Assembly: GCF_018729455.1 (NCBI RefSeq)
Contig: NZ_JAHHZF010000008.1
Span: 62,001-126,000 of the forward strand
DNA length: 64,000 bases
Direction of reading: 5' to 3'
DNA from: Prosthecodimorpha staleyi
GTDB taxonomy: Bacteria; Pseudomonadota; Alphaproteobacteria; Rhizobiales; Ancalomicrobiaceae
The notes under the pieces were generated by a model that was given only the letters and a program-made list of their open reading frames with translations, was not told where the DNA came from and searched no databases. The position numbers and the translations under genes are program-made. Shown here piece by piece: positions 1 through 7,438 of the stretch; the first letter of the stretch is position 1, and each line of letters begins with the position of its first letter.

Positions 1-820
1 CCAGGGCCCGGTCGAGATGGGCGAGCGCGACCGCCTTGCCGAGGCCGAGCGAACCGGAATGGACCATGACGGCGGCCCGCCCCCGCCGGACGCCCCAGTC
101 CCAGGCCGCGCGCGGGTCGGCAATCGTCTCGACCCGCTGAATCTCGACGAAATGGTTGCCGCCGCCGACCGTCCCTAAGAAGCCGTCGCGGGTGACGCCA
201 TCGCGTCCGCCGGGCCGCAGCCATTCGGACAGAACCGTCCCGACCCGCGCCCCGCCGATCCGCCCGCCGCCATGGCAGCGGGCCGCCGCGCGGGCGAGGC
301 CGGTCGGACCGAGCCGATCGAACAGGCCGGTGTCGCGGGCGGTCGCGGCGAGGCCGGCGAGGCCGTCGACGAGCACGGCCTCGCGGGTCGCCGCATCGAG
401 GCGGATATCGCGTCCACCCTCGAAGAAGGCGTGGCGCAGGGCGGTCTCCAGGGGGCGGCCGAGCGCGGCGATCTCGTCGGCCTCGATGTCGAGAACGGCG
501 AGGCTCATGCCGCAGCCGATATCGCTGCCGGCCGCGCGCGGGATGACGAAGCCCTGTGTCTCCGCCACGGTGCCGACCGGCATGGCGGCCCCGCGGTGGA
601 AATCCGGCGTGAGCACGATCCGGCCGAGGCCGGATCCGGGTGCGAGAATGCCCGCTTCGACCAGACGCGCCGCCGTGGCGGCGGTCTCGGCGAAGCCGGC
701 AATGTCGTCGAGCGAGGCGCGGTCGATGTCGACGCGCGCATCGGCGAAGAGGGTGGCGACGACGCCGTGGCCGCAATCGACGAGCGACCGCACGGCATCG
801 AGTCTTTCGATGACCGGCAT
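1..820 (-). CDS. rtcB: RtcB family RNA ligase, C-terminus cut by window edge
   Basis: Translating leftwards from the ATG at 820 gives an open frame to the window edge (about 273 residues). It carries RtcB family signatures in order: a DFHRG segment followed by PVGTVAET, then GSDIGCGM, then GTVGGGNHFVEIQ, then VMVHSGSLGLG. In characterised RtcB enzymes these segments supply the Cys/His Mn(II) ligands and the GTP-handling residues used to join RNA 2',3'-cyclic phosphate and 5'-OH ends. The C-terminal part, including the guanylylated histidine, lies outside the window. No archease or RtcA is visible. The gene is divergent from ureE across about 180 bp. Family membership is clear; whether it repairs tRNA/rRNA or has another substrate cannot be told. 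Confidence 0.9.
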   Translation of the reverse strand, partial: MPVIERLDAVRSLVDCGHGVVATLFADARVDIDRASLDDIAGFAETAATAARLVEAGILAPGSGLGRIVLTPDFHRGAAMPVGTVAETQGFVIPRAAGSDIGCGMSLAVLDIEADEIAALGRPLETALRHAFFEGGRDIRLDAATREAVLVDGLAGLAATARDTGLFDRLGPTGLARAAARCHGGGRIGGARVGTVLSEWLRPGGRDGVTRDGFLGTVGGGNHFVEIQRVETIADPRAAWDWGVRRGRAAVMVHSGSLGLGKAVALAHLDRAL

Positions 821-1003
821 GGAGATGGTCCTTGATCCGGGGAGCGGGGTCAGCAGCCGCGGCGGAAGCAAGGCATGCCGATGTCGTTACCCGGCCCTGC
901 CTGAACGGCATCTGAACGGGCTTGCCCTCGTGCCCGATCCGGCGGAATGTCCCGCTTCGATCCGTCGGCCGGGAGCCGACAGCCAGCATCGGGAACCGCT
1001 TCC

Positions 1004-2035
1004 ATGATCCGCGCCAATGCCACCGTCGCCGCCGGGACCTATCCGGCCTCGTCCGTCGCCGACAGCGTCGAACTCGACTACGAGGACCGCAGCCGGCGCC
1101 GCCTGACCATGACCGGCCGCAGCGGCACGCTGTTCCATGTCGATCTCGCCGAGACGCCGTCCCTGGTCGAGGGCGACGGCTTCCTGCTCGAGGATGGCCG
1201 GGTGGTGGCGGTCGTCGCCAAGCCGGAGCGGCTGGCCGAGGTCGCCGCCGAGGATGGTCACCTGCTCGCCCGCATCGCCTGGCATCTCGGCAATCGGCAC
1301 ACGCCCGCCGAGATCCGGCCCGGCGCGATCCGCATCCGCGACGACTATGTGCTGGTCGAGATGCTGAAGAAGCTCGGCGCCGGGGCGGTCCGCTTCGTCA
1401 CCGAGGCCTTCGCGCCGGAGGGCGGCGCCTATGGCCACGGCCATACCCTGGCGCACGACCATGCGCCGCGCCCGGCCGAGGCTTCGGCCACCGCTGCCGC
1501 ATCGGCCGCCGCCGCTGCGGCCGGGCCGGCGATCGCTGCCGTCGACGATGCCGAGATGGCCGCCGCCCTGGAGCGCCGCCGCCAGCGCCAGGCCGCCCGC
1601 GCCGCCCGCGAGGCCGAGCATGTCCACGGCCCGGATTGCGGCCACGACCACCATCACCACGACCATGGTCACAGCCATGGTGATCATGATCATGCCCACG
1701 AGCATCACGGGCATGATCACGATCACGCCCATGATCATGGGCACCATCACGAGCATGGCCCGGGCTGCGGCTGCGGCCACGATCACGCCCATGAGCATGG
1801 ACATTCCCATGCCCATGCGGATGCGCATCACGACCACGATCATGGACCGGCCCACAATCATGACCATGGGCACGATCACCACGCCCACGATCACGAGCAT
1901 GGGCACGACCATGAGCACGCCCATGCTCACACCCATGAGCATGGCCCCGGCTGCGCCTGCGGGCATGCCCACGATCATGACCACGCTCACGACCATGCCC
2001 ATGCCGGCGAACGGCACGGCCATCGGCATGGCTGA
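1004..2035 (+). CDS. ureE: Urease accessory protein UreE with very long His-rich tail
   Basis: UreE is the nickel metallochaperone that delivers Ni(II) for urease activation. Residues 1 to about 145 form a typical UreE: an N-terminal beta domain and a ferredoxin-like metal-binding domain containing AWHLGNRHTP, with the conserved His region. An Ala-rich linker and a basic helix (around 165-203) follow. The last about 140 residues are almost entirely HD, HG, HA and HE dipeptides with about 60 histidines and three short Cys segments (GPDCGH, GPGCGCGH, GPGCACGH). Klebsiella UreE has a His-rich tail of roughly 10-15 histidines, so this one is extreme. An upstream in-frame ATG at 947 exists, but 1004 fits the family start. 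The stop overlaps the ureF start by 8 nt, which suggests translational coupling. Confidence 0.93.
   Translation: MIRANATVAAGTYPASSVADSVELDYEDRSRRRLTMTGRSGTLFHVDLAETPSLVEGDGFLLEDGRVVAVVAKPERLAEVAAEDGHLLARIAWHLGNRHTPAEIRPGAIRIRDDYVLVEMLKKLGAGAVRFVTEAFAPEGGAYGHGHTLAHDHAPRPAEASATAAASAAAAAAGPAIAAVDDAEMAAALERRRQRQAARAAREAEHVHGPDCGHDHHHHDHGHSHGDHDHAHEHHGHDHDHAHDHGHHHEHGPGCGCGHDHAHEHGHSHAHADAHHDHDHGPAHNHDHGHDHHAHDHEHGHDHEHAHAHTHEHGPGCACGHAHDHDHAHDHAHAGERHGHRHG
1619..2032 (+). repeat. Low-complexity CAC/CAT-rich tract encoding the UreE His tail
   Basis: The segment is an irregular array of CAC/CAT codons alternating with GAC/GAT, GGC, GCC and GAG. It is degenerate at the nucleotide level, with no perfect long unit, but includes near-repeats such as the stretch coding for GPGCGCGH and GPGCACGH. 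Length change by slippage or recombination is plausible. This is a coding repeat, not a separate element. Confidence 0.85.
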
Positions 2036-2819
2036 TGGCGGCATTCGGGCCGTGCCGGAGGGGGATGCGTCAACCGGGGTCGCCGTCCATGCGGCGGTGT
2101 CGGGTCCGGACGGGACGCCGCGCGCCGCATCGGCCGGTCTGCTCGATCTGATGGTCTGGCTGTCGCCGGCCTTCCCGGTCGGCGGCTTCACCTATTCGCA
2201 CGGGCTGGAATGGGCGATCGAGGATGGCAGCGTCGCCACCGCGCCGGACCTTGAGGCTTGGCTCGCCGACGTGCTGCGCCACGGCGCCGGCCGCAACGAC
2301 GCGATCCTGTTCGCCGCCGCCTGGCGGGCCGCTGCCGGCGGCGACGTCGCCGCCCTGGCGGATGTCGTCGAACTCGCCGCCGCGCTGCAGCCGACCCGCG
2401 AGCGGCGGCTGGAGGCGAGCCAGCAGGGCGCGGCCTTCGTCAAGGCGGTCACGGATGCCTGGCCGCACGACGCGATGGCGGCCCTGGTCGCGGCGCTGCA
2501 GGCGCGCTTCGGCACGGTGCCCTGGACCTATGCGGTCGCCGTCGCCACGGCCTCGGCCGCGCATGGCATCGCGCTCGCCGACGCGCTGCCGGCGACCCTG
2601 CAGGCCTTCGCCGCCAATGTCATCTCGGCCGGCGTGCGCGCCATCCCGCTCGGCCAGACCGACGGCCTGCGCATCCTGCGCCGGCTCGGCCCGGTCGTCT
2701 CGGCGGTGGCGGCGGAAGGCCAGGTCGCCGGCCTGGACGATCTGGGCGGGGCCGCGGTCCGGGCCGACATCGCCAGCATGAAACACGAAACCCAGTATAC
2801 GAGGCTGTTCCGCTCATGA
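2028..2819 (+). CDS. ureF: Urease accessory protein UreF
   Basis: UreF bridges the urease-UreD complex and UreG and controls GTP-dependent nickel insertion. The 263-residue product has the family hallmark [20 protein letters not shown] near residues 45-65, a helical body, and the C-terminal segment [13 protein letters not shown] followed by the end motif [12 protein letters not shown] chose the ATG at 2028, which lies inside the end of ureE; no strong ribosome binding site is seen, so expression probably depends on coupling to ureE. The reading frame is open far upstream, but that part is only the shadow of ureE. The 3' end overlaps ureG by ATGA. Confidence 0.93.
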   Translation: MADGGIRAVPEGDASTGVAVHAAVSGPDGTPRAASAGLLDLMVWLSPAFPVGGFTYSHGLEWAIEDGSVATAPDLEAWLADVLRHGAGRNDAILFAAAWRAAAGGDVAALADVVELAAALQPTRERRLEASQQGAAFVKAVTDAWPHDAMAALVAALQARFGTVPWTYAVAVATASAAHGIALADALPATLQAFAANVISAGVRAIPLGQTDGLRILRRLGPVVSAVAAEGQVAGLDDLGGAAVRADIASMKHETQYTRLFRS

Positions 2820-3466
2820 CCGTCGCCGCTTCCGCAATCACCCGTCCGGCGGTGAAATCCCCCCACGGCCCGTTGCGTGTCGGCATCGGCGGACCGGTCG
2901 GGTCCGGCAAGACGGCGCTGATGGATGCGCTGTGCAAGAGCCTGAAGAACCGGTTCGATCTCGCCGCGATCACCAACGACATCTACACCAAGTGGGATGC
3001 CGACTATCTGGTCCGCTCCGGCGCCCTGCCGGCCGAACGGATCATGGGCGTGGAGACGGGCGGCTGCCCGCACACCGCCATCCGCGAGGATGCCTCGATC
3101 AATCTCGCCGCCGTCGCCGAGATGCGCGCTCGCTTCCCCGCTCTCGACCTGATCCTAATCGAATCGGGCGGCGACAATCTGGCCGCGACCTTTTCGCCGG
3201 AACTGGCCGACATCACCATCTACGTCATCGACGTGGCCGCGGGGGAGAAGATCCCGTCCAAGGGCGGGCCGGGCATCACCCGCTCTGATCTCCTGGTCAT
3301 CAACAAGATCGACCTCGCCCCGATGGTCGGCGCCTCGCTCGACGTGATGGAGCGCGACGCGCGCCGGATGCGCGGCAGCCGGCCCTTCGTCTTCACCAAC
3401 ATCAAGACCGGCCAGGGCGTCGCCGAGGTCGAGGCCTTCGTCACCGCCGCCGGCGGCCTGGCCTGA
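2816..3466 (+). CDS. ureG: Urease accessory GTPase UreG
   Basis: UreG is the SIMIBI-class GTPase that drives nickel transfer from UreE into apo-urease. The 216-residue product shows the P-loop GGPVGSGKT at about 25-33, the metal-site motif VETGGCPH (Cys-Pro-His), the ESGGDNL switch region, and the NKID guanine-specificity motif. It is normal in length. It starts in an ATGA overlap with ureF, so ureE, ureF and ureG form one coupled unit. Urease subunit genes ureA, ureB, ureC and ureD are not in the window: upstream of ureE is the divergent rtcB, and downstream is an unrelated gene. Confidence 0.96.
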   Translation: MTVAASAITRPAVKSPHGPLRVGIGGPVGSGKTALMDALCKSLKNRFDLAAITNDIYTKWDADYLVRSGALPAERIMGVETGGCPHTAIREDASINLAAVAEMRARFPALDLILIESGGDNLAATFSPELADITIYVIDVAAGEKIPSKGGPGITRSDLLVINKIDLAPMVGASLDVMERDARRMRGSRPFVFTNIKTGQGVAEVEAFVTAAGGLA

Positions 3467-3561
3467 CGGCGGTCTGGGCCGAGCGCGGCCCGGGCGGGCC
3501 GCCACGCGGGCTCCTGACGCGATCCGTCGGTAGCCGCATGCCATAGAAGGGACTTGCCGCG

Positions 3562-3897
3562 ATGGAGGTCTCGATGGGGCACGACAGGACGGATGCCGAG
3601 GCGGGCTCGGGTGGGCGGCGGATCGCCGAAATGCCCAATCTGGGTCCGGCCATGGAGCGCTGGCTGGGCGAGGTCGGCATCCGCTCCGAGGTCGACCTGA
3701 TCGCGATCGGGGCCGTCGACGCCTTCCGCCGGCTGCGCTTCGCCTTCGGCCGGCGCGTGACGCTGAACGCGCTCTACGGCATGGCGGCCGCGCTCGAGCG
3801 ACGTCCCTGGACTGATCTCAGCCTCGACGAAAAGCGGCGGCTGGCGGCTGCGGCCGGGGTGGATGTGAGCCCTTGCCGGCCTGCCGGCAAAAAATAA
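3562..3897 (+). CDS. TfoX/Sxy C-terminal domain protein
   Basis: This 111-residue protein matches the C-terminal domain of TfoX/Sxy proteins: MPNLGPAMERWLGEVGIRSE, then LRFAFGRRVTLNALYGMAAALE. The helix-hairpin-helix-like core is complete, but the N-terminal TfoX domain is absent, as in many stand-alone homologues. TfoX/Sxy proteins promote competence gene expression in gammaproteobacteria; the role of stand-alone C-terminal domains in alphaproteobacteria is not established. The start is uncertain: ATG 3562 is preceded by GAAGGGA, while an internal ATG at 3574 has GGAGG just upstream. It follows ureG by 95 bp and is probably independent of urease maturation. Confidence 0.75.
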   Translation: MEVSMGHDRTDAEAGSGGRRIAEMPNLGPAMERWLGEVGIRSEVDLIAIGAVDAFRRLRFAFGRRVTLNALYGMAAALERRPWTDLSLDEKRRLAAAAGVDVSPCRPAGKK

Positions 3898-4005
3898 TCG
3901 CGCATCGCAGCGCCGAAAGATTTCGTTTACGAGGATCTGCGATTGTCTGCCTCGGCGGGGATCGAAGGTTTTGCGTGCCCTCGCCCCCTTCATGGGGTGT
4001 CGCCG

Positions 4006-4206
4006 ATGGATATGGTTTCGCTCGCGACCACGATGAGCGTCGCCAAGACAGTATCCCGAGCGGAGATCATCGCCGCGAAGATGATCAAGGACAACGCCGA
4101 AAGCGGCAAGGCTGTCGCCGATCTGCTTCAGTCATCTCAAGAAAATCTTCAGGCGTTGACGGCCGCCACCGGCCAGCCGGGCGCGCTCCTTGACGTCACA
4201 GTGTGA
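4006..4206 (+). CDS. Small YjfB-like putative motility protein
   Basis: This 66-residue protein begins MDMVSLATTMSVAKTVSRAE and ends GALLDVTV. An N-terminal helical segment beginning with VSLAT and a closing G-x-x-x-D-hydrophobic strand are the layout of the YjfB putative motility family (short, no signal peptide). Assignment rests on this pattern only. ATG 4006 or 4012 could start it; the frame is open upstream to 3943, but that part has no family resemblance. No flagellar gene is nearby. It is convergent with the TlpA gene, with a gap of 40 bp. Confidence 0.5.
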   Translation: MDMVSLATTMSVAKTVSRAEIIAAKMIKDNAESGKAVADLLQSSQENLQALTAATGQPGALLDVTV

Positions 4207-4246
4207 CAAGCACTCACCTTTTACCCGACAATGACGGCGTGGCGCA

Positions 4247-4900
4247 TCACGGCGTCATGGCGGCGGTGATCAGCTTCACGGCATCCGCGTGATCCCATTC
4301 GGCCGGGCCGTTCATGGTGCCGATCTCGCAGCCGTCGGGACCGACCAGCATGGTGGTCGGCATGCCGCGCGAACGGCCGCGCTGCTGCAGGGTCTTGAAC
4401 AGGCCGATGCTCGGATCGGCATACCAGCCGAGCTTCTCGATCTTGGTATCCTGCAGGAATCGCTTCGGCTTGTCCGGATCCTTGGTGTCGAGGTTGACCG
4501 CCACGACCTGGAAGTCCTTCGAGCCGAGCTGACCCTGCAGGCGGTCGAGCGCCGGCATTTCGAGCCGGCAGGGCACGCACCATGTCGCCCAGAGATTGAG
4601 CAGCACGGTCCGGCCGCGGAAGTCGGCGAGGCGCATCGGCTGCCCGTCCGGCCCGGTGAAGGTCAGGTCGGCGACGGACAGGGGGCTGGAGGCCGGGATC
4701 AGGGAGGCGACATGGCCGCGGGCGAGCGGGGCGATCCGGCTCGCCGCCGCGGTCGATTGCGTGCATCCGGCCTCCGCCGCGGCGTTGCGCTCGAAGCCTC
4801 CGATCCCGTATATCGCCCCCACCGCGAGTGCCGCGCCGACCGCGAGCGCTCCGATCACCAGGACCAGCGTCTTCGGGGATTTCCTCGGGAGTTCGGTCAT
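4247..4900 (-). CDS. tlpA: TlpA-family membrane-anchored thiol:disulfide reductase
   Basis: This 217-residue protein has a basic N-terminus, one membrane segment (about 11-33) and a periplasmic thioredoxin fold with the redox site WCVPC (Cys108 and Cys111), preceded by LLNLWAT. A cis-Pro loop, [12 protein letters not shown], follows. TlpA/CcmG-type proteins reduce apocytochrome c or the copper site of cytochrome oxidase in the periplasm. An extra cysteine pair, Cys46 and one in GPDGCEIG, matches Bradyrhizobium-type TlpA, which has additional structural cysteines. It is divergent from argH, an arrangement common in Hyphomicrobiales. Confidence 0.88.
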   Translation of the reverse strand: MTELPRKSPKTLVLVIGALAVGAALAVGAIYGIGGFERNAAAEAGCTQSTAAASRIAPLARGHVASLIPASSPLSVADLTFTGPDGQPMRLADFRGRTVLLNLWATWCVPCRLEMPALDRLQGQLGSKDFQVVAVNLDTKDPDKPKRFLQDTKIEKLGWYADPSIGLFKTLQQRGRSRGMPTTMLVGPDGCEIGTMNGPAEWDHADAVKLITAAMTP

Positions 4901-4968
4901 CGCGTCATCCGGAATTCTCGTCCGGCGCCCGCACGGGGCGGCCGGCCGCGGCCAATCGAGGTGGATCC

Positions 4969-6363
4969 ATGTCTAATCGCATGTGGGGCGGACGGTTTTC
5001 GAGCGGACCCGATGCGGTCATGGAGGAGATCAACGCTTCCATCGGCTTCGACAAGAAGCTTTATGCCCAGGACATCCGCGGCTCCAAGGCCCATGCGGCC
5101 ATGCTGGCCGCCCAGGGCATCATTGCCGCGGACGATGCCGACAAGATCGCGGCCGGTCTAGACACGATCCTGTCAGAGATCGAGAGCGGCACCTTCGAAT
5201 TCAAGCGCAGCCTGGAAGACATCCACATGAACGTGGAGTCCCGGCTTGCCGAACTGATCGGGCCCGCGGCCGGCCGCCTGCACACGGCGCGCTCGCGCAA
5301 CGACCAGGTCGCCGTCGACGTGAAGCTCTGGGTGCGCGACACGCTCGACCATATCGACGGCCAGATCGCCGATCTGATGACCGCCCTCGCCGAACGTGCG
5401 GCCGAGCATGCCGGCACGGTGATGCCGGGCTTCACGCATCTGCAGTCGGCCCAGCCGGTGACCTTCGGCCACCACATGCTGGCCTATGTCGAGATGCTTG
5501 CCCGCGACCGCGGCCGGATGCGCGATGCGCGCGCCCGGCTCAACGAATGCCCGCTCGGCGCGGCCGCTCTGGCCGGCACCTCCTTCCCGATCGATCGCCA
5601 CCGGACCGCCGCCGCGCTCGGCTTCGACCGGCCGACCGCCAATTCGCTCGACAGCGTCGCCGACCGCGATTTCGCCCTCGAGGCGCTGTCGGCCGCCTCG
5701 ATCGCCGCCATGCACCTGTCTCGGCTGGCCGAGGAGATCGTCATCTGGACCTCCGCCCAGTTCCGCTTCGTGAAGCTCTCCGACAAGTTCACGACCGGCT
5801 CGTCGATCATGCCGCAGAAGCGCAATCCGGACGCGGCCGAGCTGGTGCGCGCCAAGACCGGCCGCATCGTCGGCTCGCTCAACGCGCTGACCATGATCAT
5901 GAAGGGCCTGCCGCTGACCTATTCGAAGGACATGCAGGAGGACAAGGAGCAGATCTTCGACGGGCTCGAATCGCTCTCCCTGGCGCTCGCCGCCATGACC
6001 GGCATGGTCCGCGACCTGGTGCCCGATCCGGCCGTGCTGAAGGCCGCCGCCGGTTCCGGCTACGCCACTGCGACCGATCTTGCCGACTGGCTGGTGCGGC
6101 GTCTCGGCATCCCGTTCCGCGAAGCCCATCACGTCACCGGCCGCATCGTCGCGCTGGCCTCCTCGCGCGATGTCGGACTGGATCAGGTGACGCTCGCCGA
6201 AATGCAGGCGATCCATGCCGGCATCACCGACGAGGTCTATTCGGTGCTGACGGTCGAGCGTTCGGTCGCCAGCCGGACGAGCTTCGGCGGAACGGCGCCG
6301 GACAATGTGGCGCGCGAGGCAGCCGGGTGGCTTGCCCGTCTCAAGGGCGGCGGCACACGCTGA
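4969..6363 (+). CDS. argH: Argininosuccinate lyase
   Basis: ArgH cleaves argininosuccinate to arginine and fumarate, the last step of arginine synthesis. The 464-residue product starts [15 protein letters not shown] and contains [10 protein letters not shown], the TPGFTHLQ-like segment [12 protein letters not shown], and the fumarase/aspartase superfamily signature [12 protein letters not shown] carrying the catalytic serine. Length is normal for the family. The ATG at 4969 follows a GAGGTGGA stretch and fits the conserved start; the open frame to 4828 is not used. The LptM-like lipoprotein gene follows. Confidence 0.97.
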   Translation: MSNRMWGGRFSSGPDAVMEEINASIGFDKKLYAQDIRGSKAHAAMLAAQGIIAADDADKIAAGLDTILSEIESGTFEFKRSLEDIHMNVESRLAELIGPAAGRLHTARSRNDQVAVDVKLWVRDTLDHIDGQIADLMTALAERAAEHAGTVMPGFTHLQSAQPVTFGHHMLAYVEMLARDRGRMRDARARLNECPLGAAALAGTSFPIDRHRTAAALGFDRPTANSLDSVADRDFALEALSAASIAAMHLSRLAEEIVIWTSAQFRFVKLSDKFTTGSSIMPQKRNPDAAELVRAKTGRIVGSLNALTMIMKGLPLTYSKDMQEDKEQIFDGLESLSLALAAMTGMVRDLVPDPAVLKAAAGSGYATATDLADWLVRRLGIPFREAHHVTGRIVALASSRDVGLDQVTLAEMQAIHAGITDEVYSVLTVERSVASRTSFGGTAPDNVAREAAGWLARLKGGGTR

Positions 6364-6481
6364 GCGCCATTCGCCGAAAGCGCGACCGGCATGATGCGTT
6401 TCCGTCGAAATGCGTCATGGTCTGGTCTATGATCCGCCGCGTCGTCCTGTCCTACAGACCCGTCGTCCGAGTTCCGAAGCC

Positions 6482-6706
6482 ATGCGCCACGCCCGACCGG
6501 CCCTCGCTCTCGCGGCCCTTCTCGTCGCGGCCCTCAGCCTCGGCGCCTGCGGCCGGCGCGGGGAACCGCAATTCACGCCCGATCAGCCGACAAACGGCGA
6601 GGTCAGCCTGTCCGGCCCGAAATCCAGCGAGCCGGTCAAGCCGAAGCGGGATTTCATCCTCGATCCCCTGCTCGGGCCGCGGATCCACAAGCCCGAAGAC
6701 GAGTGA
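6482..6706 (+). CDS. lptM: LptM/YifL-like small lipoprotein
   Basis: This 74-residue protein has a short basic N-terminus, a hydrophobic stretch and a lipobox ending in LGAC, with GRRGEP immediately after the cysteine. Cys-Gly-(Arg/Lys)-(Arg/Lys)-Gly-x-x-Pro after the lipidation site is typical of LptM (formerly YifL), which helps mature the LPS-transport protein LptD. The tail is short, polar and Pro/Lys-rich. The ATG at 6482 gives a proper signal sequence; the ATG at 6410 would bury it. In related genomes this gene sits between argH and lysA; here lysA is absent. Confidence 0.75.
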   Translation: MRHARPALALAALLVAALSLGACGRRGEPQFTPDQPTNGEVSLSGPKSSEPVKPKRDFILDPLLGPRIHKPEDE

Positions 6707-6778
6707 CCGGCCGGGGCGGAACCCGACCGGCACTAGCCGGGCCGGTCGGCGCCGGGACGCATCCATTCGCTCCGAGCC

Positions 6779-7105
6779 CTATTTGAACTCGATTTTCGAG
6801 AAGGCGTCGGTCTCGCCCATGACATTGCCTTCGCCGTCGACCTGCTTGCCCTGCGTGATGGTGACGCGGACGGCCTTGCCGATCAGCTTTTTCGGGATCT
6901 GCGTTTCGTCGTTCCAGGGCTCGCAGGCCTTGGCGGTGCACAGCCCGGTCAGCTTGCGGCCGCCGCTGCGGATGGTCAGGTAGCAGTTGTCGCCGCATTC
7001 GAAGGACAGGATGGTGCCTTCCGCCGTGCGGGCCGGCTTGGCCCCTGCGGCAAGGGCGAGCGGCGCCGCCGACAGAAGGAGGGCGACGGCAAGGGCGATT
7101 CGCAT
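6779..7105 (-). CDS. Small exported protein of unknown function
   Basis: This 108-residue protein has a clear Sec signal peptide (MRIALAVALLLSAAPLALAAG, cleaved near residue 20). The mature part is mostly beta-strand-like, with four cysteines in FECGDNC and LCTAKAC that could form disulfides. I do not recognise the family. It is convergent with lptM and divergent from the TIGR02302 gene, occupying the place where lysA usually lies. The ATG is preceded on its own strand by GAGAGG. Confidence 0.6.
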   Translation of the reverse strand: MRIALAVALLLSAAPLALAAGAKPARTAEGTILSFECGDNCYLTIRSGGRKLTGLCTAKACEPWNDETQIPKKLIGKAVRVTITQGKQVDGEGNVMGETDAFSKIEFK

Positions 7106-7438
7106 GGGGACCTCTCAGGCTTCCGGTGGGTTCGGGCGCGCAGCCTACAGGCTCGTTCGGTGCCGGCAAGGCGGCCGCGATGGCCGCCGCGGGCCGGCAC
7201 CGGCCGGGATCGGGGCGTGCCCGTCGGCAGGCGCTTGATATCGTTCGGTCGCCCTCTCCCCGCCAAGGTCAGCCGCCGGTCATGCCGGGATCGTGAGCCC
7301 GCTCGGCGGCCGGGTCGGTGGACGCGGGACGCCAAGTGTGGAACATTTTCGTGAGCCGGCGGCGCTCGGGGGAGCGCCGGCCGATGGGATCGGACCGGGG
7401 GGAGACTGGGGCGAGGTGCCCCGAGCGAGGAGAGGTCG
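7106..7438. other. Divergent intergenic region without a gene
   Basis: A 333-bp gap lies between the exported 108-residue protein and the TIGR02302 gene. It should contain the promoters of both genes. I see no convincing -35/-10 pair, RNA gene or repeat; open frames here are GC-rich shadows without a ribosome binding site. Confidence 0.5.

Noticed and set aside
947-1003. N-terminal extension of UreE from the ATG at 947
   Set aside because: The extra 19 residues do not resemble UreE, and the ATG at 1004 fits the family start.
887-2191. 434-codon minus-strand frame opposite ureE, rich in Met and Val
   Set aside because: His codons CAC/CAT read as GTG/ATG on the other strand, which explains the composition. 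ureE is clearly the real gene.
4231-4258. Hairpin ATGACG/CGTCAT at the tlpA stop codon as a terminator
   Set aside because: Only six outer base pairs match, inner pairing fails and no T-run follows.
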